From: Algihabitans sp965233705
Lineage (GTDB): Bacteria; Pseudomonadota; Alphaproteobacteria; Kiloniellales; DSM-21159
Direction: 5' to 3'
DNA: 64,000 nt
Assembly: GCA_965233705.1 (NCBI GenBank)
Contig: CBDDTF010000002.1
Location: 310,001-374,000 of the forward strand
The translations under genes and the position numbers were made by a program. The notes beneath the pieces are model-generated. The model ran no database searches. It saw only the letters and a list, made by a program, of their open reading frames with translations, and was not told the origin of the DNA. Within the stretch, counting starts at the first letter, position 1; each line of letters begins with the position of its first letter. Positions 1-7,616 of the stretch are shown here, piece by piece.

Positions 1-32
1 ACGCGCCGCTGGCCCGGCGGCCGGCCCGGCAT

Positions 33-503
33 TCAGTCGGCCGCGAAGCGCTTGAGCAGGGCGACGGCGCCGGCCAGCAGCAGGATCGCCGCCGCCTCGT
101 AGATGATCTTGAGGGGGTCCATCTCCTTCGACTGCAGCACGATCAGCCGGGCGATCGCGGTGATCGCGATGAAGATGGGGTAGAACAGCGGCGTGGTGCG
201 CGAGAGGTAGAAGACGGCGACCATGCCGATGACCTCGGCATAGAGGAACATCAGCAGCAGGTCGGCCAGCACCACGCTGCCGGTCTCGACCACCCGAAGC
301 ACCTCGACCCCGGCCGCCATCACGGTGAAGACGGCGACGGCCAGCAGCACCAGCCGCTCGACCCAGCGCAGCAGCTTCACCGCGAGGGGGACGGAGCGCG
401 TCGCGCCGGGGCCGGAGCGCCCCGCGGCGGCCGCGCCCTCCGGCGTTTCGGGGTCCTGAACCTCTGTGCGGGTGTCGCGGGTCACGCCACCTCCGCCTGT
501 CAT
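33..503 (-). CDS. psiE: Phosphate-starvation-inducible PsiE family membrane protein
   Basis: A 156-residue inner-membrane protein with four predicted membrane segments (about residues 49-69, 77-99, 105-124 and 133-151) after a charged, Ala/Gly-rich cytoplasmic N-terminus of about 40 residues. The layout, the FYPIFIAITAIARLIVLQ segment and the short basic C-terminus fit the PsiE family, whose biochemical role is unknown although E. coli psiE responds to phosphate starvation. The ATG at 503 follows a GGGGCGGAG stretch; an in-frame GTG at 485 with GGAGG just upstream is a credible alternative. It points the same way as the fructosamine kinase pair but is separated from it by 96 bases. Confidence 0.85.
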   Translation of the reverse strand: MTGGGGVTRDTRTEVQDPETPEGAAAAGRSGPGATRSVPLAVKLLRWVERLVLLAVAVFTVMAAGVEVLRVVETGSVVLADLLLMFLYAEVIGMVAVFYLSRTTPLFYPIFIAITAIARLIVLQSKEMDPLKIIYEAAAILLLAGAVALLKRFAAD

Positions 504-577
504 CGACTCCGCCCCGCCAACGCCGCGGCGCCGCCGATTGCTGCAAGGGCGCGCGCGGGCTTCGCCGGCGGCGGGCC

Positions 578-610
578 TCAGACGTGCCTGAGACGTGCCT
601 CAGACGTAGC
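578..610. repeat. 11-base tandem repeat x3 on the fructosamine-kinase stop codon
   Basis: Three 11-base units (578-588, 589-599, 600-610; TCAGACGTGCC type) abut each other. The third carries the TGA stop of the kinase gene (minus strand, 600-602), so the repeat straddles the gene end. Confidence 0.8.
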
Positions 611-1559
611 GGTCGAGGACCCGGCGCACGCTGTCCAGGTAGCCGCCGCCGAACAGCGCGACATGCACCAGCAGGGGGTAGAGGTTGTAGAGGTCGCGCC
701 GCACCTCGAAGAAATCGGGCTCCAGCGGCGCCAGCTCGGCGTAGCGGCGGAAGAAGGGCCGCCCGAAGGTGCCGAAGAGGGTGGTGAAGGCCAGCTCCAC
801 CTCCGGGTGACCGTAGTAGATCGCCGGGTCGATGAAGCCCGGCCGGCCGTCGGCGCCGACCAGGACGTTGCCGCCCCAGAGGTCGCCGTGCAGCAGGGCC
901 GGGCGCGCCGGCTCGCCCAGATAGCGCTCGAGCCGGCCGGCCAGCCGCTCGACTCGCGCCAGATCCGCGCCGGGCAGGCGCCCGCGCCCGGCGGCGAGGC
1001 CGGCCATGTGCAGCAGCCGCCGCTCGGCGAAGAAGGGCAGCCAGCGCGGCAGCCAGGCATTGGGCTGCGGCAGGCCGCCGATCACCGTGTCGCGCTCCAG
1101 CCCGAAGGCCGGCGCGGTGTGGGCGTGCAGGGCGGCGATGGCCTCGGCGGCCCGGATTTCGGCGGTCCGGACTTCGCCAGTCCGGACTTCGCCAGTCCGG
1201 GCTTCGGCAGTCCGGGCTTCGCCAGCCTGCCCCTGGTTTGGCGTGTCGAGGCGGCCGCCCGCGTCCAGGCGGGTCATCACCAGCAGCTCGGCATCGGCGT
1301 ACAGCACCTCGGGCACCCGCAGGCCGTGGCGGCCCAACACCCCGAGCATCCAGCCCTCCAGCGCCAGCCCCCCGGCCCCACCGTCGGACGGGTCCCCGCC
1401 GGCGGGCCGCGCCGTTCGCGGCGGCCCGCGCTTGACGACCAGGCGGCGGCCGTCGGGCAGGTCGACCGCCGCCACCTCGGCGATGCAGCCGCCGCCCAGC
1501 GGCCGTGTCTTGAGCGGGCGCAGGCCCAGCGCCGCCTCGACCGCCTCGGCCAGGGTCAA
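600..1559 (-). CDS. Fructosamine kinase family protein
   Basis: 319 residues, matching the fructosamine-3-kinase/ketosamine-3-kinase family, which phosphorylates sugar adducts on protein lysines or free amines so that they detach (protein deglycation). The kinase-like fold shows the catalytic HGDLWGGN at 224-231 and the metal-binding IDPAIYYG at 243-250, then EVELAF; IGGLPQPN at 160-167 is a further family signature. The N-terminus has LGGGCIAEV and VVKRG, consistent with the nucleotide-binding lobe. Residues about 112-136 are a low-complexity insertion of five-residue units encoded by a 15-base repeat, just before the helix normally reading LHxH. The start overlaps the stop of the upstream phosphatase by four bases, so the two are translationally coupled. 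Confidence 0.88.
   Translation of the reverse strand: MTLAEAVEAALGLRPLKTRPLGGGCIAEVAAVDLPDGRRLVVKRGPPRTARPAGGDPSDGGAGGLALEGWMLGVLGRHGLRVPEVLYADAELLVMTRLDAGGRLDTPNQGQAGEARTAEARTGEVRTGEVRTAEIRAAEAIAALHAHTAPAFGLERDTVIGGLPQPNAWLPRWLPFFAERRLLHMAGLAAGRGRLPGADLARVERLAGRLERYLGEPARPALLHGDLWGGNVLVGADGRPGFIDPAIYYGHPEVELAFTTLFGTFGRPFFRRYAELAPLEPDFFEVRRDLYNLYPLLVHVALFGGGYLDSVRRVLDRYV
1151..1226 (-). repeat. In-frame 15-base tandem repeat inside the kinase gene
   Basis: About five 15-base units encode successive (A/G)E(A/V/I)RT pentapeptides (roughly residues 112-136). Unit length is a multiple of three, so copy-number change would not break the frame. The stretch replaces an ordinary linker between the two kinase lobes. 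Confidence 0.85.
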
Positions 1560-2125
1560 AGCCGGCCGGCCCGCAGCGCCGCCAGGATCTCGCGCGCGCC
1601 TTCCTCGACCAGGTCGAGCACCAGCTCGTAGGCGGCCTGGTCGCTGTAGTAGGGGTCCGGCACCTCGCGCGCGCCGCTCCGGCCCAAGCCGACCTCCGGG
1701 TCCAGCGGATGCAGGAACAGGCGCACCCGCGTACGCAGCGCGGCCGGCACGCGCGCGCGCAGATGGCGCAGATGGCCCAGGTCCATGGCGTAGAGGCGGT
1801 CGAAGGTCTCGAAGTGCCGCGCCGCGAGCTGCTCGGCTCGCAGCGCCGACAGGTCGTAGCCGCGCCGGGCGGCGGCCTCACGCGCGCGCAGATCCGGCGG
1901 CTCGCCGACATGCCAGCCGCCGGTGCCGACCGAGCCGGTGCGCACCTGCGTCAGGCCGGCCTCGTCGAGCAGGCGGCGCATCACCCCCTCGGCGGTGGGC
2001 GAGCGACAGATGTTGCCGCTGCATACGAACAACAGGCTGGCGGGCTGCGGGCTGGCGGGCACCTGTTCCGGCGCGGTGCCGCCGGTCTGCGCGTCCCGCG
2101 CACGCGGGTCGGACGGATCGGTCAC
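1556..2125 (-). CDS. Low molecular weight protein-tyrosine phosphatase
   Basis: 189 residues from a GTG at 2125. That start is chosen because AAGGGG lies seven bases upstream; the open frame extends further into the divergent sirtuin gene but that part has no family match. The P-loop C-x5-R is VCSGNICRS (Cys35, Arg41) and the general-acid loop is VPDPYYSD, both diagnostic of LMW-PTPs. The first 28 residues are a disordered Pro/Ala-rich leader absent from most homologues. It overlaps the fructosamine kinase start by four bases (ATGA), suggesting one mRNA, and is divergent from cobB across 112 bases. Cellular substrates cannot be read from the sequence. Confidence 0.88.
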   Translation of the reverse strand: MTDPSDPRARDAQTGGTAPEQVPASPQPASLLFVCSGNICRSPTAEGVMRRLLDEAGLTQVRTGSVGTGGWHVGEPPDLRAREAAARRGYDLSALRAEQLAARHFETFDRLYAMDLGHLRHLRARVPAALRTRVRLFLHPLDPEVGLGRSGAREVPDPYYSDQAAYELVLDLVEEGAREILAALRAGRL

Positions 2126-2237
2126 GGTCTTGCCCCTTGTTCCCCGGTCATCGCGGTCATATCGCATGGGGCGCGCAGCCGACAAGCCAGAGCCCCGAGT
2201 CGACGAATCACAGCGGACCCCGGAGGAGAAGAGCCCC

Positions 2238-3002
2238 ATGGCGTCTCCCATCAAGCGCATCGTGGTGCTGACCGGCGCCGGTATCTCCAAGGAAAGCGGC
2301 CTCGACACCTTCCGCGACGCCGACGGCATCTGGTCGCGCGTCAGCCTGGAGGAGGTGGCCACGCCCGACGCCTTCCTGCGCAATCCCGCGCGGGTCCAGG
2401 CCTTCTACAACGAGCGCCGGCGCCAGCTTCTGGAGGCGGCGGTGCAACCCAACCCGGCGCACCGCGCCCTGGCCCGGCTGCAGCGCGCCTTCGCCCAGGC
2501 CCCCGCCGGCAGCCCGCCGGGCAGCGCCGAGCGCGAGCTGCTGCTGGTCACCCAGAACATCGACGACCTGCACGAGCGCGGCGGGCTGCGCGACGTGGTG
2601 CACATGCACGGCGAGCTGCTGCGCGCGCGCTGCCAGGACTGCGGGCAGGACAGCGCCTGGACCACCGACATCGAGGCGGACAGCCCCTGTCCGGCCTGCC
2701 ACGGCGCCGGCCAGCTTCGCCCCCACGTGGTCTGGTTCGGCGAGATGCCGCTGCAGATGGAGCGCATCTACCTGGCGCTGGCGACCTGCGACCTCTTCGT
2801 GTCGATCGGCACCTCGGGCAACGTCTACCCGGCCGCCGGCTTCGTCGAGGAGGCGCGCCACGCCGGCGCCCACACCCTGGAGCTGAATCTCGAACCCAGC
2901 CAGGGCGCCAGCCTCTTCGCGGAAAAGCGCTACGGTCCGGCCAGCGAGCTGGTCCCGGCCTGGGTCGAGGAGGTGCTGGCCGAGGCGGGCGCCGAGGCCT
3001 GA
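2238..3002 (+). CDS. cobB: NAD-dependent protein deacylase (sirtuin, CobB type)
   Basis: 254 residues, start at ATG 2238 behind GGAGGAG. It removes acyl groups from protein lysines using NAD+. Signatures: GAGISKESG (13-21) and DTFR for NAD binding, TQNIDDLH (105-112), catalytic His124 in HMHG, and four zinc cysteines 132, 135, 151 and 154. Tyr57 and Arg60 (YNER) match the Y-x2-R pair that lets CobB/SIRT5-type enzymes accept succinyl or malonyl lysine, and the C-terminal half (LNLEPSQ, AEKRYGPAS) closely resembles E. coli CobB. A known CobB target in other bacteria is acetyl-CoA synthetase, which is also encoded in this window at 44.8-46.7 kb. Confidence 0.95.
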   Translation: MASPIKRIVVLTGAGISKESGLDTFRDADGIWSRVSLEEVATPDAFLRNPARVQAFYNERRRQLLEAAVQPNPAHRALARLQRAFAQAPAGSPPGSAERELLLVTQNIDDLHERGGLRDVVHMHGELLRARCQDCGQDSAWTTDIEADSPCPACHGAGQLRPHVVWFGEMPLQMERIYLALATCDLFVSIGTSGNVYPAAGFVEEARHAGAHTLELNLEPSQGASLFAEKRYGPASELVPAWVEEVLAEAGAEA

Positions 3003-3063
3003 CGCGCGACTACCGGACCTGTCGCAAGGCGCCTATACTGGCCGGCACGCAGGCGGTGAAGCC

Positions 3064-3654
3064 ATGAGTTCCGACAGCTACGACCTGAACGGCACCGACC
3101 GGGAGATCCTCGCGCTCCTGCGCGCCGAGGACTCGCGGCAACGCCGGTTGACGCAGCGGCTTTGGCGGCGGGACCGCTGGCTCGTCGCCTACCTCTATGC
3201 CGGCCCGCTCATCCAGGCGGCGCTGATCGCCGTTCTCTTCGCGCTGCTCTCCGACGGCGTGTGGCCCTTGCCCGGCACGCTCGGCGAGAGCCTCGGCCCG
3301 TGGGCCACGGCCGGCCTGCTCGCCGCCCTGTTGGGGGGCCTCGCCGTTTCGCTCTACCTGCGGGCCCTGGCCGCGCGGCGCCGGGCCTCGCGACGCCTCG
3401 ACCGAACGCTCGCGGAATCGCGGCGGACGGCCGAGGGCTATCGGGACATCCTCGAGAGTGCGGAGTTCGAGGCTTTCCTGCGCGAGCGGAGGGGGGCATC
3501 CGGCGCGGGCCGGAGCCGGCACGACCCGTCTGGCGCCGCTTCGCGCTGGTCGACCTCGCCCTGGCCGCCGCCTCTTTGGGCCTCATCGTTTACGAGGCCC
3601 TCAACCCGCCCTATAGCTGGACGCTCCTGGGGTCGCTCCTGGTTTTCGTCGTGA
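3064..3654 (+). CDS. Hypothetical membrane protein, frame-disrupted at a G6 tract
   Basis: As read, this frame gives 196 residues from ATG 3064, but only about the first 143 look like protein. They hold two membrane segments (about 40-64 and 77-100) followed by an Arg-rich, helix-prone stretch. After the run of six G at 3491-3496 the frame becomes Ser/Trp/Pro-rich nonsense, while the -1 frame continues with two further membrane segments. A TATACT box at 3034-3039 is a plausible -10 element. No known family is recognised. It may be a broken gene, a sequencing deletion in the G-run, or a slippage gene; the intended product would be about 244 residues. Confidence 0.55.
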   Translation: MSSDSYDLNGTDREILALLRAEDSRQRRLTQRLWRRDRWLVAYLYAGPLIQAALIAVLFALLSDGVWPLPGTLGESLGPWATAGLLAALLGGLAVSLYLRALAARRRASRRLDRTLAESRRTAEGYRDILESAEFEAFLRERRGASGAGRSRHDPSGAASRWSTSPWPPPLWASSFTRPSTRPIAGRSWGRSWFSS

Positions 3655-3800
3655 CCTCCGTGCGACTGGAGCTGTTCTGCCATCGGGAGATCAGCCTGGA
3701 CCAGCAGGTCCGGCTGCTCGCGGCGGAAGAGCGGCACCTAGCCATCCAGATCCGCGCGCTTCGGGCCGAGCTGGTCCGTCGCCGGCAAGCACCGCCCTGA
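3492..3800 (+). pseudogene. -1-frame continuation of the 3064 membrane protein
   Basis: In the -1 frame relative to 3064, codons from the G6 tract onward encode about 102 residues: a short basic linker, membrane segments FALVDLALAAASLGLIVYEA and SWTLLGSLLVFVVTSVRLEL, then a charged helical tail (EERHLAIQIRALRAELVRR) and a stop at 3800. There is no ATG, GTG or TTG between the tract and the first membrane segment, so this part is unlikely to be an independent gene. Joining the frames gives a pseudo-repeated plan: membrane hairpin, charged helix, membrane hairpin, charged helix. Confidence 0.55.
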
Positions 3801-3848
3801 CGCCCTACTTCTTCGCCACCGCACAGCAGGACCCGGAGAGCCGAAGCA

Positions 3849-4433
3849 GTGCCACAGGAGCTGGAGCGGACCGTCGCCGCGGCGCGGGCCTGCCGAGTCT
3901 GCGCCGAGACGCTACCGCTGGGACCGCGGCCGGTGCTGCAGATCGCGGCCAGCGCCCGCCTGATGATCGTCGGCCAGGCGCCGGGCACGCGGGTGCACGC
4001 CACCGGCCTGCCCTTCAACGACCCCTCGGGCGACCGCCTGCGCGCCTGGCTGGGCGTCGACCGCGCCACTTTCTACGACGCGCGGCGGATCGCCATCCTG
4101 CCGATGGGCCTGTGCTACCCCGGGCGCGATCCGCGCGGCGGCGACAAGCCGCCGCCGCAGGTCTGCGCGCCGACCTGGCACCCGCGCATCCGGCCGCTGC
4201 TGCCGAACCTGGAGCTGACCCTGCTGGTCGGGCAGTACGCCCAGCGCCACTACCTGGGCCGGGCGCGCCGGGCCAGCCTGACCGAAACGGTGCGCGCCTG
4301 GCGCAGCTACGCCCCCGCCTTCCTGCCGCTGCCGCACCCGAGCTGGCGCAACACCGCCTGGCTGAAGCGCAACCCCTGGTTCGAGGCGGAGGTGGTGCCG
4401 GCGCTGCGCGCGCGGGTCAGCGCGCTGCTGTAG
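3849..4433 (+). CDS. Uracil-DNA glycosylase family protein with Fe-S cysteines
   Basis: 194 residues from GTG 3849. It matches the UDG superfamily: motif A VGQAPG (41-46), GLPFNDPSGDRLRAWLG (53-69), and a C-terminal motif B-like HPSWRN. Four cysteines, 15 and 18 (C-x2-C) and 89 and 106 (C-x16-C), have the spacing of the [4Fe-4S] ligands of family 4-type glycosylases. The expected role is excision of uracil or another deaminated base from DNA. The residue after GQAPG differs from family to family, so substrate choice and even activity are uncertain. Its 3' end overlaps the convergent kinase gene by 17 bases. Confidence 0.8.
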   Translation: MPQELERTVAAARACRVCAETLPLGPRPVLQIAASARLMIVGQAPGTRVHATGLPFNDPSGDRLRAWLGVDRATFYDARRIAILPMGLCYPGRDPRGGDKPPPQVCAPTWHPRIRPLLPNLELTLLVGQYAQRHYLGRARRASLTETVRAWRSYAPAFLPLPHPSWRNTAWLKRNPWFEAEVVPALRARVSALL

Positions 4434-5886
4434 CGCCCGCCGGCAGCCACAGACGCGCGCGCAGGCCGCCGCCGGGCGCGTCGTGCAGCGTCAGGTCGCC
4501 GCCGTGGCCGCGGGCGATGGAGCGGGCGATCGACAGGCCCAGGCCGACGCCGCCGGTCTCGCGGCTGCGCGAGTCCTCCAGCCGCTGGAAGGGATCGAAG
4601 ACCCGCTCGCGCGCCTCGGGCGGAATGCCGGGGCCGCGGTCGTCGACGCAGATCTCCACCCCCGCGGGGCCGGGCGCCAGGCGGACCTCCGCCGCCGCGC
4701 CGTAGGTCAGGGCGTTGTCGATCAGGTTGCGCAGGGCCCGGCGCAGGGCATCGGGGCGTAGGCTGGCGGGCAGGCTCTCCGGCCCCTGGTAGCGCACCGG
4801 GCGGCCCAGCTCGGCGAAGTCGGCGACCAGCGACTCCACCAGCGCCGCCAGGTCGACGCGCCGGGTCGGCTCGCTGGCCGACTCCTCGCGGGCGAAGCGC
4901 AGGGTCGCCTCGACCATGCGCTGCAGCTCCTCCAGGGTCTCCAGCATCCTGGCGCGGGTTTCCTCGTCCTCGACCAGTTCTGCGCGCAGCCGCAGCGCGG
5001 TGATCGGCGTGCGCAGGTCGTGGCTGATCGCCGCCAGCAGCCGCAGGCGGTCGTCGACGAAACGGCGGATGCGCGCGCGCATCTCGTTGAAGGCGGCGAT
5101 GGTGCGCCGCGCCTCGGCCGGCCCGGCAACCGCCAACGGCGCCCCCGGCTCGCCACGCCCGAAGGCCTCGGCGGCGTCGGCCAGGCCGCGCAGCGGCCGC
5201 GTCACCCGGCGCACCGTCAACACCACCACCAGGCTGATCGCCAGGGCCGAGACCGCCAGGGCCACCACCGCCGGACCGGCCCAGCCCGGCGCGCGCAGGG
5301 GCGCCAGGGTACGCGCCTCCAGCCAGAGCCCCGCCTCCCCGGAGGCGGCGTCGAGCGGCACCGCCAGGGTCAGGCCGAACGCGCCGTGCCAGCCCGGCCC
5401 CGGCCCGCGCTCCGGCCCACGCTCCGGCATCCGGCCGCGCATCCCGCCCGGCATGCCGCCCGACATGTCCCCGGGCATCCCCTCGTGATGCGGCAGCCGG
5501 CCGAGGGCGACGCGCGGCGCGCCGGCGCCGCTGCCCGCCAGCCGCGCGGCCAGAGCCGCCGCCAGGCGGCGCTCCAGACGGCTGTCCATCGCCGCGGCCG
5601 GGACCGGCGGCCGCGGCGTCACGCGAAAGCGCAGCTCGGGCGAGGAGGCGGCGCGCAGCAGCCGCCGTGCCTGCGCCGGCGGCGTCGCGGCCAGCAGCCG
5701 CACCGCGGTGGCGGTGCGCGCCAGCACCTGCTCGCGCTGCGCCGCCAGCAGGGCGTCGCGCCGCTCGCCGACGAAGAGCGCGCCGGCGATCAGGTGGCTG
5801 GCGATCAGGGCGAGCAACAGCAGGGCGATCAGTTGACCGGCCAGGCTGCGCGGCCAGGGACGCAGGCGCCGCCAATCCGCCCTCAT
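4417..5886 (-). CDS. Sensor histidine kinase with Met/His-rich periplasmic loop
   Basis: 489 residues, EnvZ/RstB-like architecture: TM1 about 17-38, a periplasmic domain to about 202, TM2 203-224, HAMP about 225-278, HisKA with phospho-acceptor His289 (ISHDLRTP), and an ATPase domain with N-box NLIDNALTYG, G1 DRGPGIP and G2 GVGLGLSIA. The distal part of the sensor domain (133-153) is strikingly rich in His and Met (HHEGMPGDMSGGMPGGMRGR), the kind of ligand cluster used for soft metals; that it senses metal is inference. It shares a four-base ATGA overlap with the response regulator gene upstream, so the pair is one operon. Confidence 0.92.
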   Translation of the reverse strand: MRADWRRLRPWPRSLAGQLIALLLLALIASHLIAGALFVGERRDALLAAQREQVLARTATAVRLLAATPPAQARRLLRAASSPELRFRVTPRPPVPAAAMDSRLERRLAAALAARLAGSGAGAPRVALGRLPHHEGMPGDMSGGMPGGMRGRMPERGPERGPGPGWHGAFGLTLAVPLDAASGEAGLWLEARTLAPLRAPGWAGPAVVALAVSALAISLVVVLTVRRVTRPLRGLADAAEAFGRGEPGAPLAVAGPAEARRTIAAFNEMRARIRRFVDDRLRLLAAISHDLRTPITALRLRAELVEDEETRARMLETLEELQRMVEATLRFAREESASEPTRRVDLAALVESLVADFAELGRPVRYQGPESLPASLRPDALRRALRNLIDNALTYGAAAEVRLAPGPAGVEICVDDRGPGIPPEARERVFDPFQRLEDSRSRETGGVGLGLSIARSIARGHGGDLTLHDAPGGGLRARLWLPAGATAAR

Positions 5887-6758
5887 GCCTCGTCGGTCTC
5901 CGCCGGGCCGCCGGCCGGATTGCGGCGGGCCGAATTGAGGTCGGCCGGCCTGACGTCGGCGGCGAAGGCATAGCCGCCGCCCCAGTGGGTGACGATCAGG
6001 CGGGGCCGCTTCGGGTCCGCCTCGATCTTGCGGCGCAGGCGCGAGACCTGGTTGTCGATCGCCCGGTCGAAGGGCTGCGCCGCCCGGCCGCGGGTCAGGT
6101 CGAGGAGCTGGTCGCGGCTGAGCACCCGGCGCGGATGGCGCAGAAAGGCGCCGAGCAGCAGGAACTCGCCAGTCGACAGCGGCACCGCCGTGCCGTCGGC
6201 GGCCAGCAGCTCGCGCCGGTCGAGGTCCAGCACCCAGTCGGCGAAGCGCAGCCGCGGCGCGCGGCCCACGGCCGTTGTTCCGGCAGGCGCCCCGGCGGAC
6301 GCACCCGGGGAGGGGCCGGCGGCGCCGGGACCGGCTACGGAGGGGCCGGCGCCGAGCGCGCGCTGCGGCGGCAGGCTGTGGGCGCGGCGCAGCACCGCCT
6401 TGATGCGCGCCAGCAGCTCGCGCGGATTGAAGGGCTTGGTCACGTAGTCGTCGGCGCCCAGCTCCAGCCCGACGATGCGGTCGGTCTCCTCGGCCACCGC
6501 GGTCAGCAGCACCACAGGCAGCTCAGTGCGCGCGCGCAGGTCGCGGGTCAGGCTCAGCCCGTCCTCGCCGGGCATCATGATGTCGACCACGGCCAGGTCG
6601 ACCGCCGCCGTCTCCAGCAGCCGCCGGGCCGCCGCCGCCGAGTCCGCCAGGCTCACCCGGTAGCCGTGGCGGCCCAGGTACTTGGCCAGGGCGTCGCGGA
6701 TCTCGCGGTGGTCGTCGACCACCAGGATGTGCGCGCTCTCGCTGTCCATCTCCGTCAT
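5883..6758 (-). CDS. OmpR-family response regulator
   Basis: 291 residues from ATG 6758; the in-frame ATG at 6767 is also possible and neither has a strong ribosome site. The receiver domain carries the acidic pair Asp15/Asp16, phospho-acceptor Asp59 (VVDIMMPG) and the VTKPF lysine; a winged-helix DNA-binding domain (RRELLAADG, STGEFLLLGAFLRHP, RAIDNQVSRLRRKIE) follows. The linker between the domains is unusually long, about 40 residues of Pro/Gly/Ala. It is the partner of the kinase at 4417-5886 and is divergent from the EF-hand gene across 177 bases, which makes that gene its obvious candidate target. Confidence 0.92.
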   Translation of the reverse strand: MTEMDSESAHILVVDDHREIRDALAKYLGRHGYRVSLADSAAAARRLLETAAVDLAVVDIMMPGEDGLSLTRDLRARTELPVVLLTAVAEETDRIVGLELGADDYVTKPFNPRELLARIKAVLRRAHSLPPQRALGAGPSVAGPGAAGPSPGASAGAPAGTTAVGRAPRLRFADWVLDLDRRELLAADGTAVPLSTGEFLLLGAFLRHPRRVLSRDQLLDLTRGRAAQPFDRAIDNQVSRLRRKIEADPKRPRLIVTHWGGGYAFAADVRPADLNSARRNPAGGPAETDEA

Positions 6759-6813
6759 GCCGCCCATTGTGCCGCCGGCCGCCCCCGCCTGCGCGGCGAA
6801 AGTGTAACGGTCT

Positions 6814-6881
6814 GTCGCAAAGCCGCCGCCTGCCATGGCTTGCGACTCTTTCCCGCCGGCGCCGACACAGCTCTGCGACAG
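6814..6881. promoter_or_regulatory. Candidate operator: TGCGAC boxes between regulator and EF-hand gene
   Basis: The 177-base divergent intergenic region contains an inverted repeat, GTCGCAAAGCC at 6814-6824 facing GGCTTGCGAC at 6837-6846, and a third CTGCGACAG at 6873-6881. Repeated TGCGAC half-sites between a response regulator and its divergent neighbour suggest a binding site for the regulator; this is inferred from position and symmetry only. Confidence 0.35.
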
Positions 6882-6935
6882 CCGCTGCCTAGCTTGTGCC
6901 CATCGCAAGGCGCAACCGACGAGGAGACAGTTCCC

Positions 6936-7484
6936 ATGGCAGCCGACACCACGCCCGCGAAGACCGCCCACCGCCTGCGCCCGCACACCAAGCTCGCGCT
7001 GGGCCTGCTGGGCGCCGCCACCCTGGCCGTGGCGGCCGCCGGCGTCGCCACCGCGCACGGCCGCGCCGGCGGGCCGGGCACCGGCTACGGTCCCGGCTAC
7101 GGTCCGGGCGACGGCCGCGGTGCGGGCATGGCCCGGATGTTCGAGCAGGTCGACGCCGACGGCGACGGCCGCATCACCCGGACCGAGATGACGCAGTTCC
7201 GCGAGACCCGCTTCAGCGGCGCCGACGGCAACGGCGACGGCACGCTCGACCTGGCCGAGTTCCAGGGCCTCTGGCAGGAGATGATGCGCGCGCGCATGGT
7301 CGACCGCTTCCAGCGCCTGGACGACGACGGCGACGGCCAGGTGACGCCGGAGGAGTTCGGCCGGCCGATGGACCGCATGCACGGCTGGCTCGACGCCGAC
7401 GAGGACGGCGCCGTCAGCCGCGGCGAACTGCGCGAGATGCACCGCATGCGCGGCGGCGCGAACGGGCCGCGGCACTGGGAGTAA
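6936..7484 (+). CDS. Secreted EF-hand domain protein
   Basis: 182 residues from ATG 6936, preceded by GAGGAGA. A signal peptide is likely (basic start, hydrophobic core about 19-37, cleavage near AHGRA). A Gly/Tyr-rich spacer leads into four EF-hand loops with canonical Asp/Glu ligands: 73-84, 97-108, 129-140 and 153-164 (for example DADGDGRITRTE). This is a periplasmic calcium-binding protein, possibly a buffer or sensor partner. Bacterial EF-hand proteins of this type often sit beside two-component systems, and here it is divergent from the regulator-kinase pair. Its partner and output are unknown. Confidence 0.9.
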   Translation: MAADTTPAKTAHRLRPHTKLALGLLGAATLAVAAAGVATAHGRAGGPGTGYGPGYGPGDGRGAGMARMFEQVDADGDGRITRTEMTQFRETRFSGADGNGDGTLDLAEFQGLWQEMMRARMVDRFQRLDDDGDGQVTPEEFGRPMDRMHGWLDADEDGAVSRGELREMHRMRGGANGPRHWE

Positions 7485-7579
7485 GCCTGCCCCGCCTTCC
7501 CCCTCCCGGGGCCGTGCCCGCGGGCCGGGCCGCCTTGCCGGCCCGGCCCGTCCGGGCGCCGCCGCGACGGCGAGGGCGA

Positions 7580-7608
7580 TTGACGGGCCCGCACGGGCGA
7601 CGTCTAAG
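7580..7608 (+). promoter_or_regulatory. Sigma-70-like promoter for the MFS gene
   Basis: TTGACG at 7580-7585, a 17-base spacer and TCTAAG at 7603-7608. Transcription would start about 7614-7617, essentially on the ATG at 7617, implying a leaderless or near-leaderless mRNA; no ribosome site is visible. Confidence 0.5.
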
Positions 7609-7616
7609 CTGGTGCC

